Shown piece by piece: positions 38,552-48,000 of a stretch of 64,000 nt of DNA. Under the pieces are notes generated by a model. It saw nothing but the letters and a program-made list of their open reading frames with translations, did no database searches and was not told the origin of the DNA. This DNA is from Verrucomicrobiaceae bacterium UBA2429 (lineage in GTDB: Bacteria; Verrucomicrobiota; Verrucomicrobiia; Verrucomicrobiales; Verrucomicrobiaceae), in contig DDQZ01000110.1 of assembly GCA_002343505.1 (NCBI GenBank), forward strand, positions 38,350 through 102,349, given 5' to 3'. Position numbers and translations under genes: made by a program. Within the stretch, counting starts at the first letter, position 1; each line of letters opens with the position of its first letter.

Positions 38552-41266
38552 ATGCCGTCCTCCCCGTCCAGTCCCGCAGCCTCCCCACATGATTGGGAGC
38601 CGCCCCTGCCTTCTTCGGTTGCCGCCATGCTGCCCGCTGGTGCCTACACGGTGGAGTCTTTGATCGGCCATGGTGGCATGGGAGCCGTCTATAAAGGCAC
38701 GCAGCTTCGCCTCAAGCGGCCCGTCGCCATCAAGATCATGCGTCAGGATGTGGAGGCGGACGCGGACTTCAGCGCGCGTTTTCTGCGCGAGGCGCACACG
38801 CTCGCGCGGCTCAGCCATCCGGGCATTGTCAATGTCATCGATTGCGGCAGGGACGGCGCGGACCTCAGTTACATCATCATGGAGTTCGTGGATGGCACTG
38901 ACCTCGCTGAACTCCTGCGCTCAGGCCCGCTGACCGAGGCGCGAGTGCTGGAGCTGCTGCCGCAGATTTGTGACGCGCTCCAGTTTGCCCATGACAACGG
39001 CATCATCCATCGTGACATCAAGCCCTCGAACATCCTCATCGGCCGCAACGGGCGGGTGAAGCTGGTGGACTTCGGCCTCGCACGGCCCGTGGAGCCGGGC
39101 AGCACGCTCCAGTCAGGCTCGCACGTCAGCTCAGGCACTCCCTTCTACGCCGCGCCGGAGCAGCTCACTCCCGGTGCCGCGCTGGACCATCGCGCGGACA
39201 TCTTCGCGCTCGGCGTGCTGCTCTACCAGATGCTCACAGGCCGCCTGCCGCGCGGCGCATGGCAGCTTCCCTCACAAATCGCCGCCGTGAGCCGCAAGTG
39301 GGACGCCATCGTCGAGCGCGCCATGCAGCAGCGTACGGAGGACCGCCATGCCAGCGCCAGCCAGCTCCGTGCCGATGCGCTGGCGATCAGCACGGCAAGT
39401 GCAGCCGCGAGCGAGGCCAGTGCATCATCGCGCAAAAGTTTCCGCCTTCCCTTGATGGCGGGCGCTGCGCTTGTTGCACTTGTTATCGCTGGCTGGTCCA
39501 CCCAAGACCTCTGGAAGCCTGGGGCCGCTGCGGAAAAAACATCGTCCGCAGTGCCAGCACCCACCGCGCCAGCAGGATTGCCTCCGGTAGAGCTTCCCAC
39601 CCCATCTCCTGCGGCCATTCGCATCTGGGACACCCCCGAGAAGATCGCGAAACGCTTCGGCACGGTGGAGGACGGGGTCTTGCACCTCAGCGATCTGGTG
39701 GGCGCGCATCATCTGCTCCCTGCACCGATCCGCGACGTCGCTTTCCGAACCAAACTGCGCATGAACCCTGACATGCAGGAGGCATCGGTGGCCGTTCGCC
39801 TCATTCCCAGCGGCCAGCCCGATCAGGAAAGTCGCGGCTACTTCCTGGGTGCCAGCAACAACGGCATCAGCCTGCAATACCGGCAGCACGGCGCAAACAA
39901 AGTCTTCGGCCAATGGCCGCTGCCGAGAGCGTTTGGACCAGACGAGTTCATGGCGCTGGAACTCCGCGTGCAGGGCAACCGGCTGACCGCCCTGGCCGAG
40001 GGAAAGGTGCTCGGCACCGTCGAAACCAACGACTTGCCGGAGCCGGGCGGCCTCCAGGTCTTCGCCAAGGCCAACAGCCACTGGCGTGATTCCGAATACA
40101 TCCCGCTGGGACCGGCGCCCACCTCGCCAGCAGGATTGCCCCCGGTAGAGCTTCCCACGCCGCTGCCCGCCGCAGTCCGCCTCTGGGATACGCCGGAGAA
40201 AGCACGCGCGATAGATGCTATTTGGGAGAATGAGGCCCTGCGCCTGGAAGCCAAGGCCGTCAAGCACATGACCACCCTGCTCCGTGATGTGCTCTTCCGG
40301 GCAAAAGTGCGCATGAACCCCGATGCGCTTCATCCCAACATCAACATTCGCGTCCATCGCCAGCCGGAAGTCGGCCAGGACGCCAGTTACACCGTGGTCA
40401 TTGCCGATGGCGAAGTGCAGTTGCAAGTCCTCCCGCCTGGTCTGGGGCAAAAGCGGATTTCCCTCATCAAATGGCTGCTGCCCCGCGCCTATGGCCCCGA
40501 GGAGTGGGCCGCGCTGGAGGTGCGGGCCATCGGCGACCGCTTCACCGTGCTGATGGACGGACAGGTGCTCGGCACCGTGGAAGACAGCCGTCTTTCCACG
40601 CCAGGGGGCCTGATGGTCTTCAGCAAAGCCAACGGCCACTTCCGCGACATCGAGTATGTGCCGCTGGGGCCAGAGCAGCAGGCACCGGGCACGGCCAAGC
40701 CCATGCGTATCATCCTGAAGGAACCGCCGCCGCCGCAACCCGCGCCCGCGCCCGCAGCCTGGGTGGATGTCACCTCCGCTGTGCAGACAGCCGTGGTGAA
40801 TGCTGGCGCGGGCACCATCCGTGACGGACGGCTCCAGTTCACCCAAAAACACTATATGGCACTCCCTGACGGACTCATTCATGAAGATGTCGCCGTGCGC
40901 ATGAAGCTCCGTGGCAGCGGTGTGATCTCCCTGCGCTACATCCCAGAATACCGTAGCTACCAGTCCGGCGTGGATCAGCATGGTGTTGGCCTGTGGTGCT
41001 GGGATGGTGGTTTGAGCAAGAGAGTGCTTTTCCACCAGACATGCCCCCTGCCGCCAGACTTTGTTCCCGCGCAGGACTACGAGCTGCTCATGGCCGTGCG
41101 CGGCGACCTCATCCAAACCTGGGTCAACGGCAGGCTCGTCGCCAGCCACCAGGACAGCGACCTCAAGCAAGGCCGCATCGGCCTCTCCTTCACCGCCGCA
41201 GATGTCGGCTCCCCGCTGATGCCGAACCTCCAGAAGGTGGAATATGCCGTGCTGAAGCAGCCGTAG
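38552..41266 (+). CDS. Ser/Thr protein kinase with duplicated extracytoplasmic modules
   Basis: A 904-residue paralogue of the preceding kinase without the zinc-ribbon. Kinase domain about 30-290: GHGGMGAVYKG, catalytic Lys61, HRDIKPSN with Asp155, DFGLARP and YAAPEQL. Transmembrane helix about 302-318 (MAGAALVALVIAGWS). Outside are three beta-sandwich modules; the first two (about 340-525 and 526-712) are an in-frame duplication of exactly 186 residues, both opening SPAGLPPVELPTP and closing IPLGP/VPLGP; the third (about 735-904) resembles the last module of kinase 2. A 57-bp gap separates it from kinase 2. Its TAG stop lies inside the CCGTAGCGGAG motif. It probably senses an envelope or extracellular ligand together with kinase 2. 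Confidence 0.9.
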   Translation: MPSSPSSPAASPHDWEPPLPSSVAAMLPAGAYTVESLIGHGGMGAVYKGTQLRLKRPVAIKIMRQDVEADADFSARFLREAHTLARLSHPGIVNVIDCGRDGADLSYIIMEFVDGTDLAELLRSGPLTEARVLELLPQICDALQFAHDNGIIHRDIKPSNILIGRNGRVKLVDFGLARPVEPGSTLQSGSHVSSGTPFYAAPEQLTPGAALDHRADIFALGVLLYQMLTGRLPRGAWQLPSQIAAVSRKWDAIVERAMQQRTEDRHASASQLRADALAISTASAAASEASASSRKSFRLPLMAGAALVALVIAGWSTQDLWKPGAAAEKTSSAVPAPTAPAGLPPVELPTPSPAAIRIWDTPEKIAKRFGTVEDGVLHLSDLVGAHHLLPAPIRDVAFRTKLRMNPDMQEASVAVRLIPSGQPDQESRGYFLGASNNGISLQYRQHGANKVFGQWPLPRAFGPDEFMALELRVQGNRLTALAEGKVLGTVETNDLPEPGGLQVFAKANSHWRDSEYIPLGPAPTSPAGLPPVELPTPLPAAVRLWDTPEKARAIDAIWENEALRLEAKAVKHMTTLLRDVLFRAKVRMNPDALHPNINIRVHRQPEVGQDASYTVVIADGEVQLQVLPPGLGQKRISLIKWLLPRAYGPEEWAALEVRAIGDRFTVLMDGQVLGTVEDSRLSTPGGLMVFSKANGHFRDIEYVPLGPEQQAPGTAKPMRIILKEPPPPQPAPAPAAWVDVTSAVQTAVVNAGAGTIRDGRLQFTQKHYMALPDGLIHEDVAVRMKLRGSGVISLRYIPEYRSYQSGVDQHGVGLWCWDGGLSKRVLFHQTCPLPPDFVPAQDYELLMAVRGDLIQTWVNGRLVASHQDSDLKQGRIGLSFTAADVGSPLMPNLQKVEYAVLKQP
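39568..40690 (+). repeat. 558-bp in-frame module duplication in kinase 3
   Basis: A 33-bp segment starting GCCAGCAGGATTGCC occurs at 39568 and again at 40126, differing at only one or two bases. The intervening 558 bp (186 codons) and the following stretch encode homologous modules that have diverged in the middle but keep nearly identical ends (RLWDTPEK, PRAFGPDE/PRAYGPEE, KANSH/KANGH). This marks a duplication, perhaps with later gene conversion at the ends. Confidence 0.8.
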
Positions 41267-41271
41267 CGGAG
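41261..41271 (+). repeat. CCGTAGCGGAG motif, copy 2 (contains the stop of kinase 3)
   Basis: Identical to 34424-34434. Its TAG (41264-41266) is the stop codon of kinase 3. It is followed by GGAGG/CCTCC and GAATCC/GGATTC inverted repeats within the next 30 bp, so it may be the edge of a small palindromic element. Confidence 0.45.
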
Positions 41272-41367
41272 TGGGAGGTGAATCCTCCAGGATTCCGGGC
41301 CTGTGAAAAAAAACTTCACGCCGCCTGTAATCGGCGCGGGGAAGTCTCGAAGAAGCGCGATGAAAAC

Positions 41368-41781
41368 ATGTCATCGCGCCCACATCTCAATGGCAACGCC
41401 GCCCCACGGCCACCCACCCATTCGGGTAGTGGTGCGCTGTTTCCAGACCGCTTATGGGCGCGGATGGACAGCACCGGCGGATGCCACGAGCAGGAAAATG
41501 ATGAAGCCATAGGCATTCTCGCCGCCGAACTGCGCCTCACGCAGCGGCAGGCCGAGGTGCTGCACTGGGTGGCGGAGGGAAAGACCAATGACGAGATCGC
41601 CACCATCCTGGATTTTTCCGTGAACACGGTGAAGTCGCACCTGAAGGACATCTTCCAGCGTCTCGGCATCCACAGCCGCACCGCCGCCGCCGCCTGCGCC
41701 TACCGCGCCCACATCCGCCATGCGAACGGCCACAGCACCCTACCCGGACGGGTAATACTGGAAAAAGAACCTTCCCGATAA
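41368..41781 (+). CDS. LuxR-type helix-turn-helix regulator without receiver domain
   Basis: A 137-residue protein. The C-terminal half is a LuxR/NarL DNA-binding domain: LTQRQAEVLHWVAEGKTNDE, IATILDFSVNTVKSHLKDIF and QRLGIHSRTAAA. The N-terminal 50 residues are Pro/His-rich and show no receiver or sensor domain, so control must come from another protein, possibly phosphorylation by the neighbouring kinases (inference). The frame is open further upstream into the kinase gene, but the ATG at 41368 is the first plausible start; an ATG at 41464 is also possible. It lies 101 bp after kinase 3 and 231 bp before the giant protein gene, placing it to regulate that gene. Confidence 0.78.
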   Translation: MSSRPHLNGNAAPRPPTHSGSGALFPDRLWARMDSTGGCHEQENDEAIGILAAELRLTQRQAEVLHWVAEGKTNDEIATILDFSVNTVKSHLKDIFQRLGIHSRTAAAACAYRAHIRHANGHSTLPGRVILEKEPSR

Positions 41782-42012
41782 CCTCGCCACAAATCCAGGA
41801 AAAACGCGCCGCCCCCTTATGCACCCTGTAATCACGAGCACCAACGAAGGAATTGCCGCAAAACAAAGCGCACTCTCCATCGCCGGACTCCCGGTCTTTC
41901 GGCCAGCAACAGCACCCTGGAACGCTGGCGCTAACCCTTACGCTCACAACACCCGTCACGGACTCATCACCTCTGCTCCCGTCTCTCCCTCACCCTCCGC
42001 CCACCACATGCC

Positions 42013-45000
42013 ATGAAAACACCTGCACCTCCTCGCGTCGTCCTCGCCGCCACGCTCCAACTCGTAGCCGCGCTCGCCAGAGCGTGGGCATTGCTTATCC
42101 TCGCAGCACCTGCTGTTTCAGCCAACTGGAACGCTGGTGCGGACATGGCGGCCATTGAGCGGCCCAACGGAGCCCAGGAACTTGCCAACCCCAATGGACA
42201 GTGGAGCTACGGCGTCAAAACCGGTGCCACTGCCGTGGCGATGACGCTCTACACGCCCGCTCAGCATTACAATAGCGCTTATACGGCCAACCAGGATGGC
42301 TACGACAACGGGGATGGACATGTTTTACTGCACCTTGGACCCACGGTCTATGCCCCCTACAGCATCCCCATTCAGCCGCTGGAGATGCACTGGCATCCCT
42401 CCGTCAATGCCAGCCTGTTCACCACCTTGCGGTGGACGGCACCCGCAGCAGGCACTTACTACGTCAGTGCGTATTGGAAAGACATCAACCACAGCGGTGG
42501 CAATGGTGCCACCGCTCATCTGGTGGTGAATGGCACGCAAGTCTTCGGCCAGACCTTCCAAAACACGGTCAGCGCCGTGGTGAGAAATCAGCAAATCACG
42601 CTCAATGCCGGGGATACGGTCGATTTTGCCCTGGGAAACAACGGCGAGTGGGGTGGGGACGGCACCAGCTTCAATGCCTTTGTCAGCACCTCACCACTCA
42701 ATGTGGTGGCGCACTACCGTTTCGAGAATGGTCCTGATGCGGGCGCTGTCAGCTCCATCACCGACAGCAGCCAGCATCAGCTCCACGGCACTTCTTCGGG
42801 TGCGATGTTTTACCGCGCCAACACGGGAACGCACTCCGCCATGGGTGCCTTCTCATTGGATGCAGTGGGTGATAGTGACTTCGGGCAAGTGGCGGACAAC
42901 CCGCTGCTGCACCAGCAGGGAGACTGGACGGCGGAGTTCTTTTTCAAACTGGATGAGCCTTACGAGCAGTATGGCAATGAGGGCGGTGTGGTGATGATGC
43001 TTTCCAAGCTGAATCAAACAGAGGGGAGCAATTTTCAGGCGGGCTTTGCCATCGCTTTGAACCCCAACACGGGCCGGCTTGAAGTGGCCTGCAGCTTAAC
43101 CAGCAGTTCTGGGATAGGAGTGGCAAGCACCACGGACATTCGGAGCAGTCCGCAGCAATGGCACCATGTGGCCGCTGTCATGGACAGGGATGTCTCCGGC
43201 ACGACGGATCAACTCTCCATCTACGTGGACGGCCTGCTGGAGGGGGCCATCCAGGGCGACTGGGGCGCTCTCTACTACGGCAATCAGCCTCTCTTCATCG
43301 GTGCGGGGAACTTTCTCATGCCTACCTACCGGCGGAACTTTGATGGGCACATTGATGAAGTGCGCATCTCCGCCTCAGCGCTGACGCCCCCGGAGTTTCT
43401 GGCTCCCGCATCCGTCTCTACCATCACCCATCACACTTCCACCTGGAACAGCACCACCGGCAACTGGACGGACACCAGCAAGTGGTCCACACCCACCGCA
43501 TTTGGCACCTTCCCCAACAATGGCAACCCCATCCCCACCTACGATGCCATCCAGAACGGCGGCGTATTGACGGTAAACCAGGACATCACCGTTCTAAAGT
43601 TCACGATGAATGGCGGCACGCTCAACGGCCCGGGCTCCCTCACTGTGGACGGAGCGGGCGTCTGGGCTCCTGGAGCTACCATCAGCGGAGACAGTGTGGC
43701 GACGGATCAGATTACTTTCAACAACACGCTGACGCTCAGCGGCACTGATGTGGATCGTACTCTGACCAGCCGCACGATGAATACGGCGGGCACCACCACT
43801 TGGAGCGCCACCCGTGGTTCCACCAAGAACTTTGGCATTATCAACAACAGTGGCACATGGAATGCCACTAGCGACGGTCAGATTATGAGCCAAAGCGGAA
43901 CCTTCAACAACCTTTCAGGTGCCTCTTTCAACAAACCTTCAGGAAGCTCCACGCAGATCTCCCAGCCATTCAACAATCTGGCCGGGGCCTCTGTGAATGC
44001 CACAGGCGGAACTCTGATATTGCAAGCTGGCGGCACACAGGCAGGCTCGTTCCATGTAGGGTCCGGCGCTGCGCTGCAACTGATGGGCGGTCACGCCCTC
44101 AATGCAGGTGTCTCCTTCAATGGCGAGGGCACCTTGCACATCGGTGGCACCACAGGAGGCTCTGCCACTACTGCCAACACGGAAGTCGCCTTCCCTATCT
44201 CTCTAACTGTTAATCTTGTGGATAGATCGAGCGGAACCAACAGGCTCGATGGCGCGGGAGCCATCACCGTGGATGGCCCGTTTATCTGGAACAACAACAA
44301 TGTGATCGGAGGCGCGAGCACAGCTGAGGAAATCACTTTCAACAACACTCTGACCATCACCGGCCCCGTGTCGGGAGGATCCACCCACACCCACAACAAG
44401 CGCACGATGTACACGACGGCGACGACCAACTGGACCGCCTCTGACAACTTCCTGGACAACTACGGCATCATCAACAACAGCGGCACTTGGAATGCAACGA
44501 GCCGCCAATTCATGAGGGGCGACGGGGGGCAGTTCAAGAATCTCGCCAACGGAGTATTCAACAAATCCGGCGCGAACATCACCTACTTTCAGCAGCCTTT
44601 TGTCAACGCTGGGATCGTGAACGTGAACAGTGGCGCGCTCCAGTTTCAAATTGGGGGTTCTTACACCCAGACAGCAGGAGCACTGGTGCTGGGTGGCGGC
44701 AGTGTGAATGCCGGCACACTTAGCATCCAGGGTGGAAAAGTGCAGGGCGGTGGCACCATCACGGGCGCGGTGAACATGAGCAGCGGGACCAGCATGGAGC
44801 CGGGGATAGGCACCACGACGGGCATCCTCAATATCTCCGATAACTTGAACTTGAGCGGCGGCTCGAAGCTGAGTTTTGACATCGGTGGCACCCTGCCTGG
44901 CACGGGGCATGACCAGATCAACGAGGGCGGAGCCTCTGCGCTGAATGTGGGGAATGTCACGCTGGAAGTGAAGCTGCTGAATGGATTCCTGCCCGCCATT

Positions 45001-48000
45001 GGCGAGACGATCACCGTGGTGCAGGCATCCACCTCGGCCATCACGGGCAGTTTTGACAACGTGCTGAACGGAGCGCGGTTGGCTATTGCCGGGACACCCT
45101 ACTCCTGCCAAGTCAACTACGGCACCAACACCGCCTTCTCAGCAGATGGTGGCAACCGCAAAGTGATCCTCTCTCACTTTGCCACCACGCCCGCCAGCCT
45201 GACGCTGGATGACAACCAGATCGTGGAGAACGCCCCCGCTCCCAGGACGGTGGGTCTGCTCGGCGCCACTGATCCAAACTCCAACGAGACGTTTACCTTT
45301 GAGCTGACCACGGTGAGCGGACTGGACACCACTGATGACGATAACGATCGGTTCGAGATCGTGGGAGGGAATCAACTCCAGGCCAAAAGCAGCACGCTCC
45401 TCGATTTCGAACTCAAGACCTCATACAAAGTGCGGCTGCGGGTGAGAAATAGCGGTGGTGGTTTCCTGGAACAGCCATTCACCATCCAGGTGCTGGATGT
45501 GCCCGCGCCCACCTCGCTGGCGCTCTCCGACAGCAGCATCTTTGAGAATCAGGACATCAACACCGCCGTGGGCACCTTCAGTGCCACCGACCCGACACCG
45601 GGAACGTCCTTTACCTATCAATTCATCATCGGCACGGGCAGCACTGACAACAACAAGTTCAACATCAACGGCAATGAACTGCGCTCCAGCCAGGTGTTTG
45701 ATTCCGAGAGCACGCCAGGTCCCTTCACGGTGCGCGTGGTGGTTACGAACTCTGGCGGTGAGGGAATGTCAGTGGCGTTTCCCATCACGCTGTTAAATCA
45801 GGGGCCCTCGAACCTCGCGCTCTCGCAGTCTTCGATCCTGGAAGGCCGACCCATCGGCTCCACGGTGGGCGCGTTCTCCACCACGGTCGTTCCCGCTGGC
45901 ACGGAGGTGACATACTCCCTCGTCAGCGGCACTGGCAGTACGCACAACGCTCAGTTCACCATTGATGGCACCTCGCTCAAGACCGCCGTGGCGCCCAACT
46001 TCGCCGCTGGTGCCACCCGCAGCATCCGCGTCCGCGCCACCGGCCCGGGTACGGAGACGGTGGATCAAGTCTTCACCATCACCATCATCAATGCCGGTCC
46101 GCCCACGGACATCGCCCTCAGCAACAGCAGCATCGCGGAGAATCAGCCGGTCATCCCCACCAATCCCGTGGTCGGCACCCTCAGCGCCACGGACCCCGAT
46201 CCCGAGGCCACCTTCACCTTCATGCTGGTGGACACGCCCAGCTTCCCTGACAACGCCCGCTTCAACCTCAGCGGCACCGGCGGAGCCACGCTGCGCAGCA
46301 GCCAGACCTTCGACAAGGAAGATCCCGTCGTGGCGGATCGCGGCCCTTTCAGCATCCGTGTGCGCGTGACCAATGGTGCGAACAAGTCCTATGACGAGAC
46401 GCTGACCATCACGGTGCAGGATGTGGCTGGACCCTCGGCCATTGCTTTGACTCCCTCTTCCATCACCGAGGGGTCTGCTGGCAGAACCGTGGGCACGCTG
46501 TCCGCCACGCTGGCACCTAGCGGAGCAGTGATCACCGACTGGGCCCTGGTTTCCGGAGGGCCGGACAATGGGCTATTCATGCTGGATGGTGCCACGGTCA
46601 AAACGGCCGCCGCGCTCCCCGCTTCTCCGGCCACCCGCACGATCCGCGTGCAGGCCACGGATGCCAACGGGGAGTTTTTTGCCCAGGACCTCGCGATTGA
46701 CGTCATTGATGTGGAGATCACCGACATCCTGCTGGCAGCGGCATCGGTCAGGGAGCGGCTTCCCGAAGGCACTGAGGTGGGCCTGCTCACCGCCGTGGCC
46801 ACGCAGGAGGGGCTGCCGGCCACGTTTGAGCTGGCGGCCGGAGACGGGGATGACGACAACCTGCTCTTTGCCATCAATGACAGTGTGCTGGTGACGGCGG
46901 AGGAACTGGACCAGGAGGACCAGGCCATGCGCACGGTGCGCGTGCGCGCCACCGTCAGCGGCAACACCTTTGAGAAGGCATTCGAGATCCAAATCCTGGA
47001 CAATGATCCCAACCTGGTGCTGGAGCACCCCGAGGGCGTGGTGCTGGCTGTCTTCCCTGCGGGGGATGCGGTGCAGTTCCCGGTGACGGAGGCGGGGCAG
47101 ACCTCGGAGCCGAAGGTGTTCACCATCCGTAATACCGGCACGGGACCGCTGACGGACATTGAGGTTCCGCCGATGTCTCAGTTTACGGTGGATGTGTCCG
47201 GCATGGCGGAGGAAATCGCGCCTGGGGAGACGACGACTTTCACCGTCAGATTCAGCCCGCAGACTCCGGCGGCCACCACCGGCCCCGAGAGCGCGGTGGG
47301 CGAGAACATGCTGATCCTCAGCAATGACCCTGACAGCGGCACGGGCGGGGATGAGTTCAGCCTGAGCGGCCGCGCGATGACGGCAGCTACCCTGGCCATC
47401 GAACAGCCGGCAGGCACCGTGATCAACGACGGCAGCAGCCGCTACTTTGGTCTGGGCTTGATCGGCGCGGATGGCGCGCCGCGCACCTTCACTCTAACCA
47501 ACTCCGGCGAGGCGCCTGTGCGGGATTTGGCAGTCTCGCTGCTGGGCGCGGATGAGGAGTCCTTCGCGCTGGATGACACAGGCGTGCCTGAAATGCTGGA
47601 AGGTGGTGACAACACCAGCTTCACGGTGCTCATGCATCCGTTGGAGGAGGGTGTCCTCTCTGCCACATTGCGCATTTTCTCCGAGACCTTCGGAGACAAG
47701 GACATTACTCTCACGGGTGAGGGTTTGACCCCAATACAGATCGCCCATCAAGCCTATGTGAAGGCGAGCAACACTGGCGCGGGAGATATGTTTGGCAACA
47801 CGGTGGCGGTGGATGGAGAGACGGTGGTGATTGGTGCCCCATCAGAAGACAGCGATGCACGCGGAATCAATGGCAGTCAGGATAATAACAATGCTGAGAA
47901 CTCAGGGGCGGTCTATGTGCTGATACGGACGGGTGGTGAGTGGGTGCAGCAGGCCTATCTGAAGGCTTCCAACTCCGATGCTCAGGACCGCTTTGGAGAG

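Noticed and set aside
40993..41367. Extension of the HTH regulator upstream into the kinase 3 gene
   Set aside because: It lies in another frame of kinase 3 and reads as Arg/Pro-rich sequence; the regulator starts at 41368 or later.
39425..41383. 652-codon minus-strand frame opposite kinase 3
   Set aside because: The plus-strand kinase and its module duplication explain the DNA; the antisense product has no domain.
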